Shown here: positions 27,549-36,576 of the stretch, piece by piece
Layout: every line of letters starts with the position of its first letter
Position numbering within the stretch: position 1 is the stretch's first letter
Made by a program: the position numbers and the translations under genes
Assembly: GCF_021389935.1 (NCBI RefSeq)
Contig: NZ_CP089979.1
Coordinates: 2,089,001 to 2,153,000 of the forward strand
Reading direction: 5' to 3'
Source: Fulvivirga ligni
GTDB taxonomy: Bacteria; Bacteroidota; Bacteroidia; Cytophagales; Cyclobacteriaceae
DNA: 64,000 nt
The notes under the pieces: generated by a model
Told to the model about the DNA's origin: nothing
The model's database searches: none
The model's input: the letters and a program-made list of their open reading frames with translations, nothing else

Positions 27549-29114
27549 ATGAAAATATTAAAATATTACATAGCACTGGTGCTGCTAATAATGATGGCAC
27601 CAGCCTGTGACGATAAATTAGAATTGACTAACCCCAATAGTCAGACTGCGGATACCTTTTGGAAGAATCAAGATCAGGCAATAGCCGCAGTTAATGCTAC
27701 CTATACCGGATTTATTACCGATGGTGGTTATATGAGAATGTTCCCTGCTCTAACAGATGGTAGGGGCGATGATTTCCGAGGAGATAGTCCATGGCCAGAT
27801 CTGGTACAGGTGGCTAATTTCACCATTTTGCAAACTTCAGGACCAGTGCGCTGGATATGGGAGGCTCATTATCAGATAGTATTCAGAGCTAATCAGGTGA
27901 TAGCTTATGTTCCTGGTATTGAGATGGATGATGACCTTAAAAACAGACTTTTAGGACAAGCATATTTTCTAAGAGGAATGGCCTTTTTTAACTTGGCCAA
28001 TACTTACAAAGAAATTCCTATTGTAACTGAACTACCTCAATCCACAGATGACTATTATCCTGCTACAGATACTGAACAGGTGATCTGGGAGCAGATATTT
28101 TCTGATTTTGAAATGGCTAAGTCTATGCTTCCAGTATCTTACTCTAATGTGTCCGGCCCGGATCAGGGTCAATTGGGGAGAGCTACAAAGGGTGCTGCCA
28201 CTGGCATGTTAGGTAAGGCTTTGCTTTACAGGCAAGAATGGACCAGAGCCATTAATGAGTTTAAGTTATTGGTAGACGGACCAGAATTAAATATTTACAG
28301 CCTGGTGCCGGAGTACAGAGATAATTTTAAGCCTTTTAATGAGAATAACTCCGAGTCATTGTTTGAAATTCAATTTGCTGATCCGAACACCGTAGGTGGT
28401 ACCATCTATAACTATGGTGGAGATCCGAATGCTAACTGGAAGCAGGTGAACTCCATTGGTCATACTTATGCTATGGAAGGCTTTGGTTATTCAGACTTTC
28501 TACCCACTACCTGGATCTATGAAGAATTTAGGAAAGAGAAAACAGTAGATGATAAATATGATCCCAGGATGTATACAACTATTGCTTCTTATGAAGCAGG
28601 CGTTTCAGAAACAGCTTACGGTGGCCCATGGATAAATCCACAGGATAAGATTTACCCTAGAAAATATACTCACGATGGTATTGAAGGCTTCACTAATGAG
28701 AACAACGGTACCGAAAACTCAGGGATCAATTATCGAATTTTAAGATATGCAGATGTGCTGCTCATGTATGCCGAAGCTTTAAATGAAGACGAGAGAACTG
28801 CTGAAGCTTACCCATATATTCAACAGGTGAGAGACCGCGCCAATTTACCTGATCTGGCGGCTACAAAACCTAATATGACTAAAGCACAAATGAGAGAGCA
28901 GCTGGCTCATGAGCGCGCTTTGGAGTTGGCAATTGAAAGCATTCGCATCCATGATATTATCCGCTGGGGATGGTTGTATGATGATGCTAAGCTGGCTGAA
29001 TTGCGTACGCATGATCCTGACTTTGATACCTGGAGACCAGGCCATGAATACCTGCCTATTCCTCAGGAAGATTTAGATTCTAATCCTAACCTAAGCCCAA
29101 ATCCGGCTAATTAG
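27549..29114 (+). CDS. SusD-like glycan-binding lipoprotein 2
   Basis: A 521-residue SusD protein and partner of SusC2. The lipobox MAPAC gives C20, followed by DDKLELTNPN. Standard features are GQAYFLRGMAFFNLANTYKEIP, seen as AYFLRGMAFFNLANTY, GMLGKALLYRQEWTRAI, and the C-terminal ILRYADVLLMYAEALNED and HERALELAIESIRIHDIIRWG. It ends with the usual PIPQEDLDSNPNLSPNP segment. A bulged hairpin follows the stop, 80 bases before the endo-arabinanase gene, so the enzyme genes may depend on read-through or on their own promoter. Confidence 0.94.
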   Translation: MKILKYYIALVLLIMMAPACDDKLELTNPNSQTADTFWKNQDQAIAAVNATYTGFITDGGYMRMFPALTDGRGDDFRGDSPWPDLVQVANFTILQTSGPVRWIWEAHYQIVFRANQVIAYVPGIEMDDDLKNRLLGQAYFLRGMAFFNLANTYKEIPIVTELPQSTDDYYPATDTEQVIWEQIFSDFEMAKSMLPVSYSNVSGPDQGQLGRATKGAATGMLGKALLYRQEWTRAINEFKLLVDGPELNIYSLVPEYRDNFKPFNENNSESLFEIQFADPNTVGGTIYNYGGDPNANWKQVNSIGHTYAMEGFGYSDFLPTTWIYEEFRKEKTVDDKYDPRMYTTIASYEAGVSETAYGGPWINPQDKIYPRKYTHDGIEGFTNENNGTENSGINYRILRYADVLLMYAEALNEDERTAEAYPYIQQVRDRANLPDLAATKPNMTKAQMREQLAHERALELAIESIRIHDIIRWGWLYDDAKLAELRTHDPDFDTWRPGHEYLPIPQEDLDSNPNLSPNPAN

Positions 29115-29121
29115 TGACAAT

Positions 29122-29176
29122 AAGAGATGGTGCCATACTTTTAAGTAAGGGTTTTTAGTATGGGCCATCTCTTTAC
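29122..29176 (+). terminator. Hairpin after susD2 (terminator or attenuator)
   Basis: AAGAGATGGTGCCATAC (29122-29138) pairs with GTATGGGCCATCTCTT (29158-29173) with one bulge, followed by T. It may reduce transcription into the glycosidase genes relative to susCD2. Confidence 0.65.
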
Positions 29177-29201
29177 TATAAAAACAACCTGAACAGTGTT
29201 T

Positions 29202-30698
29202 ATGAAACCTAGCATATCATATAAATTAATCCTTTTTGCTTTGGCTTGGGCCATGCTTTTTTCCTGTAAGGAAGATAAACCGGGTAGTAATCCTGATCCG
29301 GAACCAGATACTACCACCGTATCAACAGATTTTGATCCCGGTACTATTACAGATACTTATGGAGCAATTGCTTCAGGGCCATCTTCTTTGTGGGGACCCT
29401 ACAATGTTCATGATCCATCTATATTGAAGGATGGCGATTTTTATTATTGCTACTCTACTGATGTTGCCTATGGACAAGCTGTGGTATTTGGTACTACTGC
29501 GGGGCACCAGATCAGAAGATCAGAAGATCTTTTAGAATGGAAATATAGAGGAACTGCTTTTGGTAAATATCCACCTAAAGCTGAGGGTTTTATTAAGGCT
29601 AATGGAGGTGAACCCGTGGAGAACTTATGGGCACCTTATATCTTAAAGCATAATAATGAATATCGCCTGTATTATTCTTTAGCTTCATCCATTGGCAGGC
29701 TTAGTGCGATAGGTCTCGGCGTAGCCAACAGCCCTGATGGTCCCTTTATAGAGAGAGATACTGTGGTAACATCTTACGGGGATAACAGCCAGCATACCAA
29801 TGCCATTGACCCAACCATAGTGACTACTCCTGATGGAGATCAATGGATGGCCTACGGCTCTTCCTGGGATGGTATATGGATGTTGGAGCTGGATCCTGAT
29901 ACCGGATTACCTAAAAATCCGGGTAGTAATGGTCAGAAAATAGCACACCGTGGCTTTACCAATAACACCATCAATGGGAATATTGAGGGAGCAGAGATTA
30001 TTTACAATCAGCAGTTTGATAAGTACTACATGTTTATCGCTTATGATTGGCTGGCTACAAAATATAATGTGAGGGTGGTGAGAGCTGATCATCCTGAAGG
30101 ACCATACTATGATTTTAATGGGGCGGATGCCATTGATTATCAGGATAATGCGCCAATGATTTTAGCTCCGTATAATTTTAAAGGGCACAGCGGCTGGCAA
30201 GGAGTATCTCATCCCGCTGTATTTTCGGATGGCAATAATCAATATTTTATCGCTCATCAGGGAAGGCCAGTAGTAGACCCTGCTTTCATGGTGCTGCATG
30301 TTCGCAAAATTCATTGGACAGAAGATGGATGGCCCATAGTGTCGCCAGAGCGCTATGCAGAGGTGGAGCAAACTGAAATTGCAGAGGAAGACATTGCCGG
30401 TGGCTGGGAACAGATCATTCTAGGTTATCAGGTAGTGCCTGGGTTTGGAAATGAGCAGTTGTCTCCAGATTTACAAAGCGCCTTTGATCTGACGATAAAT
30501 GCTGATGGATCGCTTAATGATGATGCCGGCACATGGACCTGGGAAGCCCCATGGCTCATCATGACCTGGAATAATGGTTTTACTGACAAAGTTCATGTAG
30601 AGTGGGCGCGCGATTGGGAGAATCAGGTGGAAAAAACGCTGGTTTTTACCGGCCTGAATAATGATGGTACGTCCATCTGGGGTAAAAAAATCAATTAA
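29202..30698 (+). CDS. GH43 endo-alpha-1,5-L-arabinanase with C-terminal beta domain, lipoprotein
   Basis: A 498-residue surface or periplasmic lipoprotein that cuts the arabinan backbone. The lipobox MLFSC places the lipidated cysteine at C22 when starting from ATG 29202; the GTG at 29196 is an alternative start. Counting from 29202, the five-bladed propeller carries VHDPS (D71, base), AIDPT (D203, pKa modulator) and NIEGAE (E262, acid). After about residue 395 a separate beta domain (GGWEQIILGYQVVPGF...GKKIN) matches the extra C-terminal domain of the larger two-domain endo-arabinanases (Abn2 type). Lipid anchoring suggests it works beside SusCD to make importable fragments. Confidence 0.9.
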   Translation: MKPSISYKLILFALAWAMLFSCKEDKPGSNPDPEPDTTTVSTDFDPGTITDTYGAIASGPSSLWGPYNVHDPSILKDGDFYYCYSTDVAYGQAVVFGTTAGHQIRRSEDLLEWKYRGTAFGKYPPKAEGFIKANGGEPVENLWAPYILKHNNEYRLYYSLASSIGRLSAIGLGVANSPDGPFIERDTVVTSYGDNSQHTNAIDPTIVTTPDGDQWMAYGSSWDGIWMLELDPDTGLPKNPGSNGQKIAHRGFTNNTINGNIEGAEIIYNQQFDKYYMFIAYDWLATKYNVRVVRADHPEGPYYDFNGADAIDYQDNAPMILAPYNFKGHSGWQGVSHPAVFSDGNNQYFIAHQGRPVVDPAFMVLHVRKIHWTEDGWPIVSPERYAEVEQTEIAEEDIAGGWEQIILGYQVVPGFGNEQLSPDLQSAFDLTINADGSLNDDAGTWTWEAPWLIMTWNNGFTDKVHVEWARDWENQVEKTLVFTGLNNDGTSIWGKKIN

Positions 30699-30717
30699 AA
30701 TTATAATAGATTAATTC

Positions 30718-32268
30718 ATGAAATCAAACTTCTTATACTTAAACCTAATCATAGCTTTTTTTGCAGTGGGCCTGGCTCATGGGCAGGAGGCCACTGTAAA
30801 ACTTCAGCCTGCAGATAATGCTCCGGTTATTAATAAGCACATTTATGGCCATTTTGCCGAGCACTTGGGCAGATGCATTTATGGAGGTTTCTACGTGGGC
30901 GAAGGAAACACCAAAATCCCTAATACTAATGGAGTTAGAAATGACATTATTGAGGCTCTTAAAGAACTTCAAATCCCTAATTTAAGATGGCCAGGTGGTT
31001 GCTTTGCAGATACTTACCATTGGAAAGATGGCATCGGTCCGAAAGCAGATAGACCTACCATGGTGAACCGCTGGTGGGGCGGGGTGACGGAAGATAATAG
31101 TTTCGGTACCCATGACTTTCTAAATATGTGCGAAGAAATAGGTGCAGAACCTTACCTGGCAGCCAATGTAGGAAGCGGAACAGTAAAAGAGCTTACCGAC
31201 TGGGTGCAATATGTAGGTCATGAAGGTGGAAGCCCAATGTCTAAATTAAGATTGGAAAATGGGCGTAAAGAACCATGGGACGTTACCTTCTGGGGAGTTG
31301 GTAATGAAATGTGGGGCTGCGGTGGCAATATGACGCCTGAATATTATGCTAACTTGTATAAGCAATATGCCACCTTTATGACGGATTGGTCTAATAGCGA
31401 TAGTCTGTTTAGAATAGCTTCCGGAGCTAACGTAGCAGACTATCACTGGACTGAAGTACTCATGCGCGATATACCCAAAAATTTGATAGAAGGAGTGGCA
31501 CTTCATTCTTACTCATTTGTAGAATGGCATAAGAAAGGTTCTGCCACCGCCTTTGACGAGGCGCAGTATTTTTCTACCATGCAAACCGCATTGAAAATGG
31601 ATGAATTGGTAACAAAGCACTCGGCTATTATGGATAAGTATGATCCGGAAAAGAGGATAGCTCTGGTAGTAGATGAGTGGGGCGGCTGGTATAATGTGGA
31701 AGAGGGAACTAACCCCGGATTTCTTTATCAGCAAAACACTATGCGCGATGCCATGATTGCAGGTACTACCCTGAATATCTTTAACAATCATAGCGAAAGA
31801 GTTCGAATGGCTAACCTGGCTCAAACCGTAAATGTGTTGCAGGCCGTTATCCTTACCGATGGTGAGAAAATGTTGCTCACACCTACCTACTATGTGCTAA
31901 ATATGTACAAGGTGCATCATGATGCCACGCTGATACCTGTAGATCTGAAAACGGCTGATTATCAGTTTAATGGAGAAAAACTGCCGGCGGTTTCAGTATC
32001 AGCTTCTAAAGATAAGAATGGAGCCGTTCACATTACTTTGGTAAATATCGATGCAGCTAAAAGCCAGTCGGTAACTATCAATTTGGGTAATATCGACGGT
32101 AAAAACCTTACAGGACAAATCCTTCAATCAGATAAATTGCAAAATCACAATACCTTCGATCAGCCAAATGCTATACAACCAACTGATTTTAAAGATTTTA
32201 AACATAAAAAGAACGAATTAACGGTGAAGCTACCTGCGTTTTCGGTAGTAATGTTAGAGATAAAATAA
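30718..32268 (+). CDS. GH51 alpha-L-arabinofuranosidase, classical type, exported
   Basis: A 516-residue exo-enzyme that removes terminal arabinofuranose from arabinan or arabino-oligosaccharides. A signal peptide covers about residues 1-22 and there is no lipobox, so a periplasmic location is likely. The (beta/alpha)8 barrel has RWPGGCFAD, GNEMWGCGG with acid/base E197, and VVDEWGGWY with nucleophile E320. The C-terminal beta-sandwich begins near residue 390. It is 19 bases after the endo-arabinanase gene and 3 bases before a second, distinct GH51 gene. Confidence 0.93.
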   Translation: MKSNFLYLNLIIAFFAVGLAHGQEATVKLQPADNAPVINKHIYGHFAEHLGRCIYGGFYVGEGNTKIPNTNGVRNDIIEALKELQIPNLRWPGGCFADTYHWKDGIGPKADRPTMVNRWWGGVTEDNSFGTHDFLNMCEEIGAEPYLAANVGSGTVKELTDWVQYVGHEGGSPMSKLRLENGRKEPWDVTFWGVGNEMWGCGGNMTPEYYANLYKQYATFMTDWSNSDSLFRIASGANVADYHWTEVLMRDIPKNLIEGVALHSYSFVEWHKKGSATAFDEAQYFSTMQTALKMDELVTKHSAIMDKYDPEKRIALVVDEWGGWYNVEEGTNPGFLYQQNTMRDAMIAGTTLNIFNNHSERVRMANLAQTVNVLQAVILTDGEKMLLTPTYYVLNMYKVHHDATLIPVDLKTADYQFNGEKLPAVSVSASKDKNGAVHITLVNIDAAKSQSVTINLGNIDGKNLTGQILQSDKLQNHNTFDQPNAIQPTDFKDFKHKKNELTVKLPAFSVVMLEIK

Positions 32269-32271
32269 GAA

Positions 32272-34248
32272 ATGAGAATGATATCTAAATACCTATTGAT
32301 TGTATGTTGCAGTCTTGCCTTATCTACGACTGTTTTTGCTCAAGAATATAACTGGCAGCTAGATACTAAGCCCAAAGCTAACATTCAGCCCACTATGTAT
32401 GGTGTCTTCTTCGAGGATATCAACTTTGCCGCTGATGGAGGCCTGTATGCCGAACTGGTGAAGAACAGGTCTTTCGAATTTGATGAGCCGCTCATGGGGT
32501 GGATACAGCCTAACAGCGATAGACATTCTTTAAATGAAAAGTCGGGGATAGCCAATGTAATTAAACGAGGAGATGAACCTAACAATCATTTTGCGAGAGT
32601 TAATGTGAAAAATGCTAGTGGTTATCAATTGATTAACGAAGGTTTCCGAGGCATGGGCATCAAGGATGGAGCACAGTATAATCTTACGCTTCAAGCCAGG
32701 TTAATCGGTGAGATCAAGGCCATTAAGGTGCAGCTTATCAACGAACAAAACGCTGAAATAGCTGCAGCTATTATAAAGCCTGGCGCGAAAGACTGGAAAG
32801 AATATTCGGCTACTTTAACAGCTAATGGTACGGCAGGAAAAGCCAAAATGAAGCTCACTTTTGAAGGGGCTGGAGAGATAGACCTGGACATGATCTCACT
32901 ATTTCCTGAAGACACCTGGAAGGGGCGAAAAAGAGGTCTTAGAAAGGATTTGGTACAACTATTATATGATCTAAAACCTGGCTTTTTAAGGTTTCCCGGC
33001 GGCTGTATTGTTGAGGGAAGAACCTTGGCTAAAAGATACCAGTGGAAGAAAACTGTAGGCGATGAGGAGGACAGGGAAATGCTTATCAACCGCTGGAATA
33101 CAGAGTTTGGCCATAGATTGACACCTGATTATTACCAAAGCTTTGGAATAGGCTTTTTTGAATACTTTCAACTTTCAGAAGATCTTGGTGCAGAGCCACT
33201 TCCCATTTTAAGCTGTGGTATGGCTTGCCAGTTTAACACCGGAGAGCTGGTGCCTATGGATCAACTCGATCCGTATGTGCAAGATGCACTTGACCTCATA
33301 GAATTTGCAAATGGTGACACCAGCAGCAAATGGGGTAAATTAAGAGCTGATATGGGCCATCCGGAACCTTTTAATCTGAAATACATAGGTGTAGGAAACG
33401 AACAGTGGGGCCCAGACTACTTTGATAGACTCAAGGTGTTCATAAAATCTATCAAGTCTCAATATCCTGATATGATTGTGGTTTCTGGTACCGGTCCTTT
33501 CCCTGACGGAGAGCAGTTTGAGTATGCCGAAAAGCAGCTGGAAAACCTGGACACTGAAATAGTGGATGAACACTATTACCGCAGCCCAGAATGGTTCTTG
33601 GATAATGCTGATCGATATGACAGCTATGACCGTGATAGGTATAAGATTTTTGCAGGAGAATATGCAGCCCAAAGTGTGGCCATCGCCAGCCCGGAGAATA
33701 AAAACAATTGGAATTGCGCCCTATCGGAAGCTGCCTACATGACCGGCCTGGAAAGGAATGCCGATGTGGTGTATATGACCTCTTACGCGCCACTCTTTGC
33801 CCATGTAGATGCCTGGCAATGGACTCCCGATTTGATCTGGTTTGATAACCTAAAGTCTTATGGTACAGCTAATTATTATGTTCAGAAGTTATATTCTAAT
33901 AACCCAGGTACTAAGCTGCTTTCCATAACCAATGGAGAACAACCCATTAAAGGGCAGGACAGACTTTATGCGTCCGCGGTGCTGGATGACAAGACAGGAG
34001 AGGTGATAGTAAAACTTGTGAATGCTAACACTACCTCTAAAAAAGTGAATATCTCGCTTAAAAGCGGGAAAATGGCCACCAAAGGTACCGTTCAGATCTT
34101 GCGATCATCAGATCTTGATGCAGTAAACTCTTTGGATAAACCTATGAATGTCAGCCCTGTACAGCAAGATTTGAAGCTTAAAGGAGGTAAATTATCAATG
34201 GAACTAGAGCCTGGCAGCTTTTATGTGATTAGAACCAAAACGAAATGA
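32272..34248 (+). CDS. GH51 alpha-L-arabinofuranosidase with inserted CBM4-like domain, exported
   Basis: A 658-residue GH51 enzyme of the longer type. A signal peptide ends near residue 24 (TVFAQ). After GVFFEDINFAADGGLYAELV, an inserted beta-sandwich of about 120 residues (about 95-210; similar to CBM4_9) precedes the main barrel with RFPGGCIVEG. Catalytic motifs are GVGNEQWG (E377, acid/base) and FAGEYAA (E463, nucleophile). This type acts on arabinan or arabinoxylan side chains and differs in domain order from the GH51 gene before it, so the two probably prefer different linkages. The start could be 32272 or 32278. Its last four bases overlap the next gene. Confidence 0.92.
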   Translation: MRMISKYLLIVCCSLALSTTVFAQEYNWQLDTKPKANIQPTMYGVFFEDINFAADGGLYAELVKNRSFEFDEPLMGWIQPNSDRHSLNEKSGIANVIKRGDEPNNHFARVNVKNASGYQLINEGFRGMGIKDGAQYNLTLQARLIGEIKAIKVQLINEQNAEIAAAIIKPGAKDWKEYSATLTANGTAGKAKMKLTFEGAGEIDLDMISLFPEDTWKGRKRGLRKDLVQLLYDLKPGFLRFPGGCIVEGRTLAKRYQWKKTVGDEEDREMLINRWNTEFGHRLTPDYYQSFGIGFFEYFQLSEDLGAEPLPILSCGMACQFNTGELVPMDQLDPYVQDALDLIEFANGDTSSKWGKLRADMGHPEPFNLKYIGVGNEQWGPDYFDRLKVFIKSIKSQYPDMIVVSGTGPFPDGEQFEYAEKQLENLDTEIVDEHYYRSPEWFLDNADRYDSYDRDRYKIFAGEYAAQSVAIASPENKNNWNCALSEAAYMTGLERNADVVYMTSYAPLFAHVDAWQWTPDLIWFDNLKSYGTANYYVQKLYSNNPGTKLLSITNGEQPIKGQDRLYASAVLDDKTGEVIVKLVNANTTSKKVNISLKSGKMATKGTVQILRSSDLDAVNSLDKPMNVSPVQQDLKLKGGKLSMELEPGSFYVIRTKTK

Positions 34249-35258
34249 TAACCCGTTTGAAATCTGCCTTTTTGATAATAATAGTTCTTATCATTTCAAA
34301 TACGGTAATGAGTGCCCAGGAGTTGAGTGATGACATCATTGTTCATGATCCTGTTATGATCAAAGAGGCAGATACTTATTATCTATTTTGCACAGGTTGG
34401 GGTATTTCTGTCTATAGTTCTAAGGATAGGAAGAATTGGAAGAAGGAAAAGCCTGTTTTTGCAGCTCCTCCGGCCTGGGCATTAGAAACGGTATCAGGAT
34501 TTAAAGGGCATATTTGGGCTCCTGACATCTCCTTTTATGACGGAAAGTATTACCTGTATTATTCCATTTCCGCTTTTGCTAAAAACACTTCAGCCATAGG
34601 GTTAGTGGTAAATAAAACATTAAACCCTGCAAGTCCTGATTATCAGTGGGTTGATCAGGGTCTGGTAGTTCAATCTGTACCCTATCGTGACTTTTGGAAC
34701 GCCATAGACCCGAACTTGGCTATAGATGAAACCGGTCAGCCCTGGTTGAGCTTCGGTTCATTTTGGGGTGGATTGAAAATGGTGAAGCTCAGTGATGACA
34801 GAAAATCATTAGCCCAGCCAGAAGAATGGTGTTCTATTGCCAAAAGGCAAAGAACTGACTTTTTGGATGATAAAGATCCTGGTGATGCAGCTCTGGAAGC
34901 CCCTTTTATCTTCAAGAAAAATGACTACTACTATTTATTTGCCTCCTGGGACTATTGCTGCCGTGGGGCGGAAAGCACTTACAAAATGGTGGTGGGCAGA
35001 TCACAGAAAATACAAGGGCCTTATCTGGATAAAAGCGGAAAAAGCATGGCAGAAGGAGGAGGCACTATACTGCTTCAGGGAAATGAAGTATATCCTGGTG
35101 TTGGGCACAATAGCGCTTATGCTTTTGACGGTAAAGATTATTTACTCTTTCATGCCTATGACATGAAGGATGACGGAAAACCTAAACTGAAAATTACTGA
35201 AATGACCTGGGATGAAGAAGGTTGGCCTATGGTGTCAACAGAAGTTTTGTCTGAATAG
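34245..35258 (+). CDS. GH43 endo-arabinanase-like enzyme, exported, single domain
   Basis: A 337-residue single-domain GH43 propeller with a signal peptide (about 1-24) and no lipobox. Catalytic positions are VHDPV (D35), AIDPN (D155) and EAPFIF (E218). SWDYCCRGAESTYKMVVGRS, with its paired cysteines, is typical of the endo-1,5-arabinanase subfamily, and HIWAPDISFYDGKYYLYYS is the usual substrate-facing blade. The ATGA overlap with the GH51 gene indicates tight coupling. Likely periplasmic, trimming imported arabinan oligosaccharides. Confidence 0.9.
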   Translation: MITRLKSAFLIIIVLIISNTVMSAQELSDDIIVHDPVMIKEADTYYLFCTGWGISVYSSKDRKNWKKEKPVFAAPPAWALETVSGFKGHIWAPDISFYDGKYYLYYSISAFAKNTSAIGLVVNKTLNPASPDYQWVDQGLVVQSVPYRDFWNAIDPNLAIDETGQPWLSFGSFWGGLKMVKLSDDRKSLAQPEEWCSIAKRQRTDFLDDKDPGDAALEAPFIFKKNDYYYLFASWDYCCRGAESTYKMVVGRSQKIQGPYLDKSGKSMAEGGGTILLQGNEVYPGVGHNSAYAFDGKDYLLFHAYDMKDDGKPKLKITEMTWDEEGWPMVSTEVLSE

Positions 35259-35286
35259 CCCAGGTTATTGCAAACCTAACTTACTC

Positions 35287-36282
35287 ATGAAGAATCTACA
35301 TACACTTACCATAATTGCAACTTTGATATTATCAGGCTGCCAAAACAATAATGAAACTCAGGAAGAAATTGATAAACCATCTACCGATAGTGTAGCCGCC
35401 TACAATCCGGTTTTTAAAGATATTTATACCGCCGATCCTGCGGCCATGGTTCATGACGGTACATTATATCTATACACAGGACATGACGAGCAGGCAGTGG
35501 GAGCTCAAGGCTTTCTGATGAATGATTGGCTTTTGTTTTCTACTAAGGATATGGTGAATTGGGAAAAGCATGGACCAATATTAAAAACCACCGATTTTAA
35601 ATGGGCTAACGGCCAGGCCTGGGCATCTCATGTGGTCGAAAAAGAAGGCAAGTTCTATTGGTATGTCACTCTGGAGCATGCCAGTGTCCCGGGAAAATCT
35701 ATTGGTGTAGCAGTGGCCGATTCACCGGCTGGCCCATTTAAAGATGCTATTGGCAAAGCGCTGATTACTAATGATATGACCAAGCAGACAGACATCGGCT
35801 GGGATGATATTGACCCAGCGGTATTCGCGGATGACGATGGTCAGGCCTATATCTATTGGGGCAATACGGTTTGTAAGTGGGCCAAATTAAAGGATAATAT
35901 GATAGAGCTGGAAGGAGAAATTCATACCATCGATTTACCATCTTTCACTGAAGCGCCGTGGGTACATAAAAGGGGAGATCATTATTACCTTAGTTTTGCT
36001 GCTCAATTCCCGGAAGTGATAGATTATGCCATGGCTACTAGTCCGGAAGGACCATGGGAATACAAAGGCCGACTGAATGATTTAGTGCCTCATTCACCTA
36101 CAAACCACCAGGCCATACTAGAGTTTAATGATCGCTGGTACTTCATTTATCATAACGGATTGCTGCCCCAGGGTGGAGAGTTCAGGCGCTCAGTGTGCAT
36201 AGAAAATCTTTATTATAATGAAGATGGCACCATACAGAAGATAGTCCAAACCAAAGAAGGTGCGTCGGACGAGTTGGATTAA
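35287..36282 (+). CDS. GH43 glycosidase (probable exo-acting arabinofuranosidase), lipoprotein
   Basis: A 331-residue GH43 protein from the ATG at 35287. That start gives a lipoprotein signal ending LILSGC (C18); an in-frame start at 35212 overlaps the previous gene and lacks a signal. Catalytic positions are YTADPAAM (D50), DDIDPAVF (D176) and FTEAPWVH (E222). It lacks the CC(R/N)G motif of the endo-arabinanases encoded around it, and GFLMNDWLLFSTKDMVNWE resembles exo-acting GH43 branches (arabinofuranosidase or xylosidase). Substrate is inferred from the arabinan context. It is followed after two bases by a small helix-turn-helix gene. Confidence 0.85.
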   Translation: MKNLHTLTIIATLILSGCQNNNETQEEIDKPSTDSVAAYNPVFKDIYTADPAAMVHDGTLYLYTGHDEQAVGAQGFLMNDWLLFSTKDMVNWEKHGPILKTTDFKWANGQAWASHVVEKEGKFYWYVTLEHASVPGKSIGVAVADSPAGPFKDAIGKALITNDMTKQTDIGWDDIDPAVFADDDGQAYIYWGNTVCKWAKLKDNMIELEGEIHTIDLPSFTEAPWVHKRGDHYYLSFAAQFPEVIDYAMATSPEGPWEYKGRLNDLVPHSPTNHQAILEFNDRWYFIYHNGLLPQGGEFRRSVCIENLYYNEDGTIQKIVQTKEGASDELD

Positions 36283-36284
36283 TC

Positions 36285-36500
36285 ATGTTGAAAACTACAG
36301 GTATGGATCATTTTACTTATTCTAAAAGGTTGTCATATATTTTGGAACTCATAGAAAAGAGAAGGCTAAGCTCACCGAAGGACCTAACAGATAAATTCGG
36401 ATGCTCCGAAAGAACGGTTAGAAAGATGATTAACGATCTCCGACGAGATGGCCATAGCATTCGATATTCACGTAAAAATTTTAAATATTTCCTGGAATAA
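36285..36500 (+). CDS. Small stand-alone helix-turn-helix protein
   Basis: A 71-residue protein made of one winged-helix/HTH unit of the DeoR/HTH_11 kind: YILELIEKRRLSSPKDLTDK, then FGCSERTVRKMINDLRRDG as the recognition region, and a short wing IRYSRKNFKYFL. No sensing or oligomerisation domain is present. The start may be 36285 or the ATG at 36303. It begins two bases after the GH43 lipoprotein stop, inside the glycosidase operon and before two T9SS-secreted GH43 genes. It may modulate the locus; its target is unknown. Confidence 0.7.
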   Translation: MLKTTGMDHFTYSKRLSYILELIEKRRLSSPKDLTDKFGCSERTVRKMINDLRRDGHSIRYSRKNFKYFLE

Positions 36501-36576
36501 TGTAGGCGGAAGATAGGCTTCCGTGTGGGTAGTTAACTTGGCTTGTATGTTCAACTACCTTAAATAAACCTACGTT

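Noticed and set aside
32691-33089. 132-residue antisense reading frame inside the second GH51 gene
   Set aside because: It lies fully opposite a well-supported enzyme gene, has no domain or signal and low-complexity serine-rich composition typical of shadow frames.
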